Source: Halomonas sp.
Lineage (GTDB): Bacteria; Pseudomonadota; Gammaproteobacteria; Pseudomonadales; Halomonadaceae
NCBI RefSeq assembly: GCF_017515565.1
Contig: NZ_JAFWFN010000022.1
Location: 1 to 64,000, forward strand
DNA length: 64,000 nt
Direction: 5' to 3'
Positions within the stretch are counted from its first letter, which is position 1. Each line of letters opens with the position of its first letter. The position numbers and the translations under genes were made by a program. Below the pieces are notes generated by a model that saw only the letters and a list, made by a program, of their open reading frames with translations, had not been told where the DNA came from and made no database searches. Below are positions 46,961-55,448 of the stretch, piece after piece.

Positions 46961-47716
46961 TTAATGCTCCCAATGAATAGCAATCAGTCCAAAAGCTTCA
47001 TAAATAGCCCGCTCAGTTTTGCGTAGCTCACGCGCAGAAGGTATCCAATAAGCAATCGCCTCCTGTTGTTTAACCAAATAATGCGTGGGTGCCGCCACGG
47101 GTTTTAAACCAACCAGTTCGAAATGCTGTATTGCGCGAGGCATATGCGACGCTGATGTCACCAGTAGTACCTGAGCGCCGTCGCCAAGTAACGCTTTTAC
47201 TTCATTTGCCTCTTCTCCGGTGTCTATGGGTGATGTCAGTTTAATAATCTGCTCTGAGGGCACCCCCAATGACTCAGCGGCTTCAGCATAGCCATGTGCC
47301 ATGGTCATTTCAGGATCTGTACCGCCACCTGAGACTAATAATGGCAAATCTGAACGCTGGTTCCATAACCTCACACCTTCCATCAAACGGAATCCTGAAC
47401 TTTCACTTAGCCGTCCGGTTATTGACCACGGCTGCTCTGGCTGCCAACCGCCACCTAATACGACTACAGCATCAATTTCGCTATTTTCTGGCCACTCCAT
47501 TAATGCCGCATACTTTGACTCTAAGGGTTCAAGGAGACCATCAGCGACTGGTGCCCACGCAGCCAGCAAAAGTAATACCACTGCCACGACCATTAGATTA
47601 TCGCCTAAGCGGTATCGCCCTCGTTTACGAACTACCCAGCCGATACCAAAGGTAATGGCCATTAAGGGGAGCGGCATCAACAATATAGCCGTCAGCGTTT
47701 TAACTAGGCTATACAT
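46961..47716 (-). CDS. YdcF/ElyC family (DUF218) membrane protein
   Basis: The 251-residue protein has two N-terminal membrane segments (about residues 5-25 and 37-57) and a DUF218 domain with AVVVLGGGWQ near 85, DTGEEANEV near 165 and VTSASHMPRA near 185. ElyC in E. coli influences undecaprenyl-phosphate-dependent envelope synthesis, so a place in a polysaccharide locus fits. Its start overlaps the stop of the ligase-like gene by 8 bp. Confidence 0.85.
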   Translation of the reverse strand: MYSLVKTLTAILLMPLPLMAITFGIGWVVRKRGRYRLGDNLMVVAVVLLLLAAWAPVADGLLEPLESKYAALMEWPENSEIDAVVVLGGGWQPEQPWSITGRLSESSGFRLMEGVRLWNQRSDLPLLVSGGGTDPEMTMAHGYAEAAESLGVPSEQIIKLTSPIDTGEEANEVKALLGDGAQVLLVTSASHMPRAIQHFELVGLKPVAAPTHYLVKQQEAIAYWIPSARELRKTERAIYEAFGLIAIHWEH

Positions 47717-48941
47717 GAGGAGTATGCTTTCGTTGCTCTCCAGGCACCTGAACCCAAAGTAAAATCAGCCAGCTGGCGTATACTGCTATTCCAGCCGGAT
47801 AGGCAAAGAAAGAATAGCTCAAGCCAAAGCTTATGAAGCTTATTGCTAGTAACACACCCGCCATAGAAAAAGACCTTTGTTTAGGGTTTTCGCTGCGCAA
47901 ACCGGGTAGGAAACGCCATAAGGGAACAAGATAAAGGCCTAATACCATCAGAAGACCCGGCACACCCCGCCGTACCCAAGCGTCTAAAAGGTCGTTATGT
48001 GCATGCCAATAATTGCCAAGTTCCGGGTTGATTACTCCCTTTTTCTTTAACCTTTGCATAGCGGGATCATAGCCTCGATGCCCATAACCTATAAAAGGTT
48101 GATCACGAATCAGCCACAATGCTCCGCGATACATTTCCAAGCGAGCCCCCACAGAACCAAACCCGGTACCCTCAATATAACGGTGCACTTCACTCACCGC
48201 CCTATCCACCCGTTTTGCCACACCGGTTTGCGGAGCTACATAAACCACTAGCATCACGACAAACACAGAGCACATTCCCAACCAACGCCACCTGGCTCGC
48301 CAGCGGTGCGTATAACCGTAATAAAATACACATAACACTAGCGGTAGGATTAACCAGCCTCCACGCGTACCGGAAAATACCGACGCTAACGCACCTCCCG
48401 CCGCGCCTCCCAGTAAAAGCATGCTCCAATAAAAACGTGTTGCTTGCTGGTGCCAGGCCCATCCAAGCCCGGCCAAACATAACAGCGCACTTAGTAACGC
48501 AAAATTACCAAAAAAAATAGAGTGTAGTGGCGGATGCCCTGTTGCACGGGTCAAACCAAGCCCTAGTTTTTGCCACGCAGCCCATCCTCCAGCCCCTATT
48601 CCAGCCAATGCTAAACCGGCCCACCATCCCCATGTTTTTAGCGCTGCAGTACGAATCATCACCAAGGCCAGTGCAGCGAGCCAGGCCGCTCCTGCTAAAG
48701 GCAACGCTTGACGCAAGCTGGCATGCCATACGCCAACCATTACTTCGACCACACCTACACCCAACAACAAAGCCAGCAAAAGACCATCGCCACGCCACGT
48801 TATGGGTTTCACGCAGCTCTTTTTTCGTCGTTTACTCCATGCAAGACATCCACCTACTCCCCATACAACGGCGATTACCAACCCCAACCAATAGCCCAAG
48901 GGTAACAGCAGCGGTAAAGCGGTGATTGCTACAGCCTGCAT
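47709..48941 (-). CDS. O-antigen ligase/polymerase family membrane protein
   Basis: The 410-residue protein has about 11 hydrophobic segments. The periplasmic loop near residues 270-320 has GYGHRGYDPAM followed by NYWHAHNDLLDAWVRRG; the HxHN motif is characteristic of WaaL/Wzy_C proteins. It should polymerise or transfer glycan from undecaprenyl pyrophosphate. It is a second protein of this type in the locus besides that at 39233. Confidence 0.86.
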   Translation of the reverse strand: MQAVAITALPLLLPLGYWLGLVIAVVWGVGGCLAWSKRRKKSCVKPITWRGDGLLLALLLGVGVVEVMVGVWHASLRQALPLAGAAWLAALALVMIRTAALKTWGWWAGLALAGIGAGGWAAWQKLGLGLTRATGHPPLHSIFFGNFALLSALLCLAGLGWAWHQQATRFYWSMLLLGGAAGGALASVFSGTRGGWLILPLVLCVFYYGYTHRWRARWRWLGMCSVFVVMLVVYVAPQTGVAKRVDRAVSEVHRYIEGTGFGSVGARLEMYRGALWLIRDQPFIGYGHRGYDPAMQRLKKKGVINPELGNYWHAHNDLLDAWVRRGVPGLLMVLGLYLVPLWRFLPGLRSENPKQRSFSMAGVLLAISFISFGLSYSFFAYPAGIAVYASWLILLWVQVPGEQRKHTPHV

Positions 48942-48982
48942 GTACTTTTTGCCTTATAGATCATAGGAGTGAGTATGCGTTA

Positions 48983-49540
48983 CTACTTCACCCGATCCCC
49001 GCTTCCTTTTCCCAGCACCGTCAGAAACAGATAGCGAAAATACGTCGGCACCGCCATTTCGGCCAACATTTTTTGATCCATTTCCGCCAACAGTTCAGGC
49101 GTAGACATATCAATATTGTTAAGTTGAGCCAAGCCGGTAATACCCGGGCGAGCGTTGTATACATTGCGCTTGGAACGCTCCTGGATCAACTCGTGTTGCG
49201 AGAACAAGCACGGGCGAGGCCCCACAAGACTCATATCTCCCGTCAATACATTCCATAGCTGGGGTAATTCATCCAATTTAGTGCGGCGCAAGAAAAGACC
49301 GAAAGGGGTGATTGAGGAAGCGTCTGCAAGATGCGAAGCAACCCAGGCGGTATCAAGCTTCATGGTTCGGAATTTGATGAGCACAAACGGTCGGCCACGA
49401 TATCCCACGCGCTTTTGCAAAAAAAGAGGAGAGCCAGTATCCCAATAACCGATCAAGGCTAATAACAACAATATCGGTAGGCCAAAGAGCAGACCCGAGG
49501 CCGCAAATAGTATGTCAAAAAAACGTAGTGTTTTAGCCAT
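48983..49540 (-). CDS. Phosphoglycosyl transferase (sugar transferase, PglC-like)
   Basis: The 185-residue protein has one N-terminal membrane segment (about residues 10-30) and LQKRVGYRGRPF, KFRTMKLDTA, RTKLDELPQLWNVLTGDMSLVGPRP and ARPGITGLAQLNN motifs. The DELP Asp-Glu pair is the catalytic site. It starts a lipid-linked glycan by moving a sugar-1-phosphate to undecaprenyl phosphate. It opens the upstream gene group and is a second initiating enzyme in the locus. Confidence 0.92.
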   Translation of the reverse strand: MAKTLRFFDILFAASGLLFGLPILLLLALIGYWDTGSPLFLQKRVGYRGRPFVLIKFRTMKLDTAWVASHLADASSITPFGLFLRRTKLDELPQLWNVLTGDMSLVGPRPCLFSQHELIQERSKRNVYNARPGITGLAQLNNIDMSTPELLAEMDQKMLAEMAVPTYFRYLFLTVLGKGSGDRVK

Positions 49541-49935
49541 GTTATCAACGTCCGCAGGGTTGTTTTTAAGCCTAATTATTTATAAAAATAGGCAGGGCAA
49601 CTTTCACTCCAAACTATAAAACCCAGAGAGCAACCGCTTCAACGATTAACTGCGTAACTATTGATAAAGATTCTAGTCAAGTGGCCGATTCTTCGTGCAT
49701 TATGAGTTGATTCTATCACCTTGTCACCATAGCTATAACTATCAATATTCACGTATAGAAAGACAAAAAATATGGTCATATTCAGCATTGTAAACAACAC
49801 TTTTAATCGCCGCCAACTGACAAATAAGCATTACTTTAAATAAATAAAATTTCTAAACTTGTACTGACAAATTATGCATTGCTGTCGAAGAGCTCAGTTT
49901 AGAACTCTTCTGAGAAGAACATTTTAGGCAATGCG
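49541..49935. other. Non-coding space before the upstream polysaccharide gene group
   Basis: About 395 bp of AT-rich sequence. It should contain the promoter of the leftward gene group starting at 49540, but I cannot identify -35/-10 boxes with confidence and see no RNA gene, repeat or gene in it. Confidence 0.5.
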
Positions 49936-51288
49936 TTAGGGGGCTAATGAGATAGGGGCTAATGAGATAGGGGCTAATGAGATAGGGGCCAATGAGATAG
50001 TTGCTGAGATATTTGTGCCACCTCCTCCATAAGCATTGGTTTCGCACTTTGAGATATCGGATGACGGGTCCCCATTGGGTAGTTTAGGACTGACATTTGC
50101 AGGAATGCGCCCAACCTGGGGGTGGCAATTGATCCAATTCATACGAGCCCCTTCCCAAAATTGCCGGGCTTCTCGGCCTTCAAGGATAGTAAAACAGCCG
50201 GGGAATTCCTTATTCAGATTTTCAATCTCTACGATTGCCCCTCTCTCGACCAGCACATCTGCGGGCCAAGCACTGTCTCCCATCCATGCGATTACATTGT
50301 TCGAACAGGACTCCGTTGTTGAAAGGGCATCCCGAAATCGACTTGCAAAACCACGACCATGGGGCTTTTCACGATCATCATAGGCAAACACAGATTTTTG
50401 AATCGACCAGGCGTGGGGGGTCGCCGAACGCATTTTCAAGCCAAAACCATGATACACACCGTCAGGAGCTCTTGTTTGATCTGGATGTGGTACAGGCGTA
50501 GTTCGAATCAATACTTCATTAAGTGTTACCAAGTTTGTTCGATAAGCATCAGATGACCCTCCTGCCGGATCTGTCGCTACTGCTTGCATCACACCGTCAA
50601 ACAGCGTGTCCTCAACAAGCATAGTCTGCATTTGAGTCTCCTCGATGGCATCGTCAAAAATATTTGAAAACCATGTATTACGCACAGTGTGGCGATTGTA
50701 AGACGTGACCGCTTGGTGTCTGCGAGGAACATATAAGCCAACTCCGTCCTCTCCGACGTTGTCTATTCGCGCACCATCGATGATGGACCAATCTGATACT
50801 AAAAGTATTGCTCGCCCACGAGGTCTTTGCTTTGCCTCCCTCCAATTCATTTCAGGATCGTTGGTTCCAATAAAAGTACCGCCCGCAAAGCAGACAGGAG
50901 TAGGTAACGAACCGCCGTTGACAGAGCCGCTACTTATTTTTACAGGAAGGCTGTTAGGTGCATCAGGAAACTTTCGTTGGTGCCAAATTCCATCTCTGGC
51001 GTCAAATCGAGACTCTACCGGCACCCGATTGCTGCCCGCGTCGTAGAGATTAAAATTATCATACCCATGATAGCCACTAAGGTCTGTAATAGGCCCCTTA
51101 TAGGTTTTAAGGCATGAAAATGTGTCGTCGACATACTTACCCATGTTAGGGGCAGGATCCGACTGTCTCTCCTGGTTGATTTGGTCAAAAACCGGGCGCT
51201 GCTCCAACCCCTTAGCCTCATTTTGATAAAAGGCAGCCATAGGGCCGATGACTAAAAATAGTCCCAGAAATTTAAGTTTATCTTTCAT
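49936..51288 (-). CDS. Secreted protein with predicted parallel beta-helix and C-terminal ISLAP repeats
   Basis: The 450-residue product has an N-terminal signal-like segment (residues 1-25). The central part reads like a right-handed beta-helix (WSIIDGARIDNVGEDGVGLY, NTWFSNIFDDAIEE, MLVEDTLFDGVMQAV, spaced about 20-30 residues), as in pectate lyase-like or polysaccharide-modifying proteins. No catalytic set is certain. The tail is four ISLAP repeats from a 15-bp tandem repeat. It lies at the upstream edge of the polysaccharide locus and may trim or bind the polymer; the enzymatic role is inference. Confidence 0.65.
   Translation of the reverse strand: MKDKLKFLGLFLVIGPMAAFYQNEAKGLEQRPVFDQINQERQSDPAPNMGKYVDDTFSCLKTYKGPITDLSGYHGYDNFNLYDAGSNRVPVESRFDARDGIWHQRKFPDAPNSLPVKISSGSVNGGSLPTPVCFAGGTFIGTNDPEMNWREAKQRPRGRAILLVSDWSIIDGARIDNVGEDGVGLYVPRRHQAVTSYNRHTVRNTWFSNIFDDAIEETQMQTMLVEDTLFDGVMQAVATDPAGGSSDAYRTNLVTLNEVLIRTTPVPHPDQTRAPDGVYHGFGLKMRSATPHAWSIQKSVFAYDDREKPHGRGFASRFRDALSTTESCSNNVIAWMGDSAWPADVLVERGAIVEIENLNKEFPGCFTILEGREARQFWEGARMNWINCHPQVGRIPANVSPKLPNGDPSSDISKCETNAYGGGGTNISATISLAPISLAPISLAPISLAP
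49940..49999. repeat. 15-bp tandem repeat, four units, coding
   Basis: Four consecutive copies of GGGGCTAATGAGATA, the last with one change (GGGGCCAATGAGATA). Being a multiple of three, they encode four tandem ISLAP pentapeptides at the C-terminus of the leftward gene 49936-51288. Confidence 0.95.
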
Positions 51289-51427
51289 AGACCCCTCACT
51301 TTTTTACCATCTAAGAAAGTATAAAAACAATTATATTAAAATTTAAAAAAACACAGTGACAATCAGCCTTGCTAGAAAGTCCTGAGTAACGGGGTAATAA
51401 CTTTCAATTATCTAAAGCTGGATTTAC

Positions 51428-51454
51428 ATGTATCTGGCGATTAGTCAGATACAT
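51428..51454. terminator. Hairpin downstream of the tnsA-like gene
   Basis: ATGTATCTG and CAGATACAT form a 9-bp perfect stem with a 9-nt loop, directly after the tnsA-like stop codon in the leftward direction. There is no T tract, so termination is only possible. Confidence 0.35.
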
Positions 51455-51459
51455 CACGT

Positions 51460-51795
51460 TTAAGCATTAGTTTTAAGCAGACTCTTTTTTGCTATAAACC
51501 GTTGCCTAACGTCAGGCTTGGAGAAAACACTGTTAGGCTTAACCTCGACGAACATATCGATACCCCCTGCTTTGACTAAGCGAAAATCAGGGGTGTACGG
51601 AAGGGTCTTGCCTTCGTAACAGTAATGGAAGCCCTTGGGCTGCGCTTCAAAAGACACAACAGCATCTGAGTATTCAAAATGGAAACAAGCACGAAATTCC
51701 AGCGATGACTCAACAGTTAGCACGCTATATTTTTTGACGCTAACAAGTTTGTAGGGATTTTTAACGCGGGAGGGGCGAAGCTTAGAATGGTACAT
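51460..51795 (-). CDS. tnsA: Truncated TnsA-like transposon endonuclease
   Basis: The 111-residue product matches the TnsA N-terminal endonuclease domain. VESSLEFRACFHFEY holds the likely catalytic Glu, YTPDFRLV the Asp, and FVEVKPNSV the E/Q-x-K motif. Full TnsA is about 270 residues and has a C-terminal TnsC-binding domain, which is missing; no tnsB, tnsC or tnsD follows. It starts about 100 bp from the 3' end of the SRP RNA gene and points away from it, the orientation of tnsA at the right end of Tn7-like elements that insert next to an attachment gene. Probably a relic. Confidence 0.75.
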   Translation of the reverse strand: MYHSKLRPSRVKNPYKLVSVKKYSVLTVESSLEFRACFHFEYSDAVVSFEAQPKGFHYCYEGKTLPYTPDFRLVKAGGIDMFVEVKPNSVFSKPDVRQRFIAKKSLLKTNA

Positions 51796-51892
51796 AGCAT
51801 CACGATTTCTGTTGTAAGGTTACTAAGAAATAGTTTATGCGACGCTTTTTTACAAATTATGCCCACGTTGGGGTGAGAAGGACAGAAATGGA

Positions 51893-52002
51893 GGCGGCCC
51901 CAAAAGCCACATCCCGGCACACGCAGCCACCACTACCGTTGCTCCCTTCCGGGCCTGGCGGGGTTTGCAGTTTAGCGTTGCGGGAGGACCTAAGGGGCCA
52001 CC
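51893..52002 (-). ncRNA. ffs: 4.5S signal recognition particle RNA
   Basis: On the minus strand the 110-nt region starts GGTGGCCCC and ends GGGGCCGCC, which pair to close the hairpin. The apical part carries the conserved GGCCCGGAAGGGAGCA element (GGAA tetraloop and internal loop) that binds Ffh. The closing TGTGCCGGGATGTGGC segment resembles E. coli 4.5S RNA. It is part of the signal recognition particle for membrane protein targeting. tRNA-Met lies 38 bp upstream. Confidence 0.95.
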
Positions 52003-52040
52003 ATTGCAATGCATATATCAAAATACGCATTAATGCTTAT

Positions 52041-52117
52041 TGGTGGCTACGCCCTGATTTGAACAGGGGACCCCATCATTATGAGTGATGTGCTCTAACC
52101 AGCTGAGCTACGTAGCC
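52041..52117 (-). tRNA. tRNA-Met (elongator, anticodon CAT)
   Basis: The 77-nt minus-strand sequence includes CCA. Acceptor arms GGCTACG and CGTAGCC pair, the D arm reads AGCTCAGCTGGTTAGAGCA, the anticodon stem closes a loop CTCATAA with CAT, and the T arm has GTTCAAATC. The first base pair and D arm are those of elongator rather than initiator tRNA-Met. Confidence 0.94.
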
Positions 52118-52207
52118 TTTCCGACATCAGCGGGTGCAGAGTATACCTATATTAGAGACAAAAGGCAAGCCAAAACGGCCTGCCTTTTGCTTTGGTTGCA
52201 TGCGTAT

Positions 52208-53143
52208 TTATAGTGCGGCCTTAACAACGGGCAGTGCTTCATCGCCTTCGCGGGTTGTTACGCCTTCTAACCACGTATCAAGAACATCGGTATTTTCATT
52301 GAGATACGCACGGGCGGCAGCTCGCGGCTCCACCCCATCATCCATAATCGCGCTCATCAACTGGTTTTCCATTTCCAACGTAAACGTCATATTGCGCAGT
52401 AACGTACCAACATTCGGGCACTCTTCAACAAAACCAGCGCGGGTATTGGTGTAAACCGTTGCGCCACCCAAGTCAGGGCCGAAATAGTCATCGGCGTCGG
52501 TTAGGTACGCCATGTCAAAGTTTGTATTCATGGGATGTGGTGCCCACCCCAAAAACACCATCCACTCTTCATTAGGCACACGTGAACGAAGCTCTGCCAG
52601 CATCCCCGCTTCGCTTGAGTCGACCACTTGCCAGTCACCCAAACCATAAGCATTGTCGTCAATCATTTGCTCAATCAGTTCATTCCCATCATTGCCAGCC
52701 TCAATGCCGTGCAAGCGGTGTTCAAACTGGTCGGCGTGCTCCGCTAAATCCTTAACCGAGGTTACGCCAGCATCGTAAACGTACTGGGGAACCGCCAGGG
52801 TGTATTTTGCCCCTTCAAGATTTGCCACTAGGCGCTCTACTTCGCCGCTTTCAATGTAAGGATCACTAATAGACGCCATAGAGGGCATCCAGTTACCTAG
52901 AAAGACGTCAAAATCATTATTTCGCATGCCCGCATAGGCAATCGGTACAGAGACAGTATCCACGCGAGGTTCGTAGCCCAACGCGTCCAATACTTCACTT
53001 GCCATTGCGGTGGTCGCGGTTATATCTGTCCAACCGACTTCTGCAAAGCGGACACTGCTGCACTCGTTAGCAGAGGCTACCGCGGGTAACCCTGCGGTAA
53101 TTAGAAGGGCGGCAAGACCACGTGAGTAGTTCGGTTTTATCAT
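52208..53143 (-). CDS. choX: Choline/glycine betaine ABC transporter substrate-binding protein
   Basis: The 311-residue periplasmic protein has a signal peptide (residues 1-26, ending ASA-N). The ligand site of the OpuAC/ChoX fold is suggested by FAEVGWTD, FLGNWMPSM and VFLGWAPHPMNTN with clustered Trp. Choline rather than betaine is inferred from the divergent betIBA operon and a shared BetI-type site. I chose ATG 53143 because it follows AAAGGGG and starts the signal peptide; the frame is open 12 codons further. No permease or ATPase gene is adjacent. Confidence 0.85.
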   Translation of the reverse strand: MIKPNYSRGLAALLITAGLPAVASANECSSVRFAEVGWTDITATTAMASEVLDALGYEPRVDTVSVPIAYAGMRNNDFDVFLGNWMPSMASISDPYIESGEVERLVANLEGAKYTLAVPQYVYDAGVTSVKDLAEHADQFEHRLHGIEAGNDGNELIEQMIDDNAYGLGDWQVVDSSEAGMLAELRSRVPNEEWMVFLGWAPHPMNTNFDMAYLTDADDYFGPDLGGATVYTNTRAGFVEECPNVGTLLRNMTFTLEMENQLMSAIMDDGVEPRAAARAYLNENTDVLDTWLEGVTTREGDEALPVVKAAL

Positions 53144-53231
53144 TATCAATCCCCTTTCTAGTTTGTCATCACACTGCATTTAGCAAACTGCTTTTAGTAC
53201 ACAGCCTCTGTTCAATACTCGCTTTTTATTG

Positions 53232-53245
53232 ATTGAACGTTCAAT
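53232..53245. promoter_or_regulatory. BetI operator between choX and betI
   Basis: ATTGAACGTTCAAT is a perfect 14-bp palindrome in the divergent 192-bp space between choX and betI. Half-sites with TTGAAC are typical of BetI sites. It should mediate choline-relieved repression of betIBA and perhaps choX. Confidence 0.7.
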
Positions 53246-53335
53246 AAAAAAATGTCATCATCACTAGGTAATCATGCCTACCCCTGCTTTTCAAGGCCGG
53301 GGGTAAAGGGCATTCAACGTCATTAGGAGATAGCT

Positions 53336-53959
53336 GTGCCTAAGGTGGGAATGGAACCAATACGCCGCCAGCAGTTAATTAAAGCCACAATGGCGGCCAT
53401 TGACGAAGTTGGCCTCGCCGAAGCGACTGTAATGCGCATTGCACGCCATGCAGGTGTTTCAGCGGGTATTATTAGCCACTACTTCGGCGGCAAGGATGGC
53501 TTGCTAGAAGCCACTATGCGTCAAATCCTGACAGATCTTAGTGATGCTGTGTCGGCACGCCGTCGTGCTCTAGAAGACGGATCACCCCGCGCCCATATTG
53601 GGGCGATTATTGAAGGCAATTTCGACCGCACCCAGGTGACGGGCCCAGCCGCCAAAACCTGGCTCGCCTTTTGGGCTAGCAGCATGCACAAACCCATGCT
53701 TCAACGCCTTCAATACGTCAACGATCGCCGTCTTTACGCCAACTTATGCCACCAGTTTCAGCGCGTTATGCCCCGCCCTGACGCCCGAAATGCGGCAAGA
53801 GGATTAGCCGCCATGATTGATGGTTTGTGGCTTCGTGGCGCGCTTACCCCAGATGGTCTTGACGCTGCAGAAGCGCGCCACCTTGCGCACACCTATCTCA
53901 ATCAGTTGCTCACACATCACGGATGCTTAGAAGAAGCCGCCGCTACTTATATTCGCTAA
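53336..53959 (+). CDS. betI: Transcriptional repressor BetI (TetR family)
   Basis: The 207-residue protein begins [14 protein letters not shown] like E. coli BetI. The helix-turn-helix ([31 protein letters not shown], roughly residues 30-60) and the GNFDxTQV and [16 protein letters not shown] blocks are diagnostic. It represses bet genes until choline binds. The start is GTG at 53336. It lies 10 bp before betB in the order betIBA. Confidence 0.95.
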   Translation: MPKVGMEPIRRQQLIKATMAAIDEVGLAEATVMRIARHAGVSAGIISHYFGGKDGLLEATMRQILTDLSDAVSARRRALEDGSPRAHIGAIIEGNFDRTQVTGPAAKTWLAFWASSMHKPMLQRLQYVNDRRLYANLCHQFQRVMPRPDARNAARGLAAMIDGLWLRGALTPDGLDAAEARHLAHTYLNQLLTHHGCLEEAAATYIR

Positions 53960-53969
53960 GGAGACCAGC

Positions 53970-55439
53970 ATGGCCACTCAAGACGTACAGCCCCTTTATA
54001 TTGATGGTCGCCCGGTAGACGCCACCTCCGGCGAAACATTTACCGTTACCAATCCTTTCGATGGCAGCTTGCTCGCTACCATCGGCCAAGCAAGTCAGGC
54101 GGATGTTGATGCCGCCGTTTCCGCCGCCCAAAAGGGCCAACGCGAGTGGGCTGCCATGAGCGGCATGCAGCGCTCACGCATCCTACTGCGTGCCGTGGCG
54201 CTATTGCGTGAACGCAACGATGCGTTAGCTGAGCTGGAAACCCGCAATACCGGCAAGCCGATCAGTGAAACGGCGAGCGTGGATATCGTGACCGGCGCAG
54301 ACGCGCTTGAATACTACGCTGGCTTGGCGCCCGCCATTGAAGGCAGCCAAATCCCCCTGCGCGACAGCTCATTCGTCTACACCCGCCGTGAACCGCTGGG
54401 CGTAATTGGCGCCATTGGCGCTTGGAACTACCCCATCCAAATCGCCTGTTGGAAAGCCGCTCCAGCACTGGCCGCAGGTAACGCAGTGGTGTTTAAGCCT
54501 AGCGAAGTTACCCCGCTGACGGTGATGAAACTGGCCGAGATTTTCACCGAAGCAGGCCTGCCCAACGGCGTGTTTAACGTGGTTCAAGGCGATGGCCGCG
54601 TGGGTGCAATGCTCACCGAGCACGAAGGCATTGCCAAAGTATCCTTTACGGGCGAAGTGGGCACCGGCAAAAAGGTCATGGCTGCGGCAGGTGGCTCTAC
54701 GTTAAAAGATGTCACTATGGAACTGGGCGGTAAATCACCGCTGATCGTATTTGCCGACGCCGATCTTGACCGCGCCGCCGATGCCGCCATGATGGCCAAC
54801 TTCTACTCCAGCGGCCAAATCTGTACTAACGGTACCCGTGTATTCGTTGAGCACAGCGTCAAAGAGGCCTTTGAAGCCAAGCTGGTAGAGCGCGTCAAGC
54901 GCATTAAGGCAGGCGACCCAATGGACCCCAGCGTCAACTTCGGGCCGCTAGTGAGCTTTGAGCATCAGGAAAAAGTGCTCTCCTATATTGCGCTGGGCAA
55001 AGAGCAAGGTGCTCGGTTGTTGGTGGGTGGCGATGACTGGAACAGCGGTAGCTGGGCCGATGGCGCCTGGGCAGCTCCCACAGTATTCACCGACTGCACC
55101 GACGATATGCGCATCGTACGTGAAGAGATATTTGGCCCGGTAATGTCGGTGCTTGCCTTTGATGACGAAGCCGAGGTCATCCGCCGCGCCAACGACACCA
55201 AGTACGGTTTGGCTGCAGGCGTTTTTAGCGAAAGCCTGAACCGCGCTCACCGTGTCATTCACCAGCTAGAAGCCGGTATTTGCTGGATTAACACCTGGGG
55301 CGAGTCCCCCTCCGAGATGCCGGTAGGCGGCTATAAGGAGTCTGGCATTGGGCGTGAAAACGGCGTCGAGACGCTTAATCACTATACGCAAACCAAGTCC
55401 GTGCAGATCGAGATGGGCCCGTTTGAGTCGGTGTTTTAA
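53970..55439 (+). CDS. betB: Betaine aldehyde dehydrogenase
   Basis: The 489-residue NAD(P)-dependent aldehyde dehydrogenase has [12 protein letters not shown] near residue 225-236, the general base in [12 protein letters not shown] near 252 (Glu), and the nucleophile Cys in [15 protein letters not shown] near 285. It oxidises betaine aldehyde to the osmoprotectant glycine betaine in the cytoplasm. The start has AAGGAG upstream. It is followed by betA after 9 bp. Confidence 0.96.
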   Translation: MATQDVQPLYIDGRPVDATSGETFTVTNPFDGSLLATIGQASQADVDAAVSAAQKGQREWAAMSGMQRSRILLRAVALLRERNDALAELETRNTGKPISETASVDIVTGADALEYYAGLAPAIEGSQIPLRDSSFVYTRREPLGVIGAIGAWNYPIQIACWKAAPALAAGNAVVFKPSEVTPLTVMKLAEIFTEAGLPNGVFNVVQGDGRVGAMLTEHEGIAKVSFTGEVGTGKKVMAAAGGSTLKDVTMELGGKSPLIVFADADLDRAADAAMMANFYSSGQICTNGTRVFVEHSVKEAFEAKLVERVKRIKAGDPMDPSVNFGPLVSFEHQEKVLSYIALGKEQGARLLVGGDDWNSGSWADGAWAAPTVFTDCTDDMRIVREEIFGPVMSVLAFDDEAEVIRRANDTKYGLAAGVFSESLNRAHRVIHQLEAGICWINTWGESPSEMPVGGYKESGIGRENGVETLNHYTQTKSVQIEMGPFESVF

Positions 55440-55448
55440 GGAGTGTTC

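Noticed and set aside
48119..48520. Plus-strand frame of 133 codons within the ligase-like gene
   Set aside because: Antisense to a clear membrane protein; sequence is low complexity and Pro/Thr-rich with no match.
49940..49999. Short regular repeats considered as a CRISPR array
   Set aside because: Units are 15 bp, contiguous without spacers and in frame in a coding sequence; no cas genes are present.
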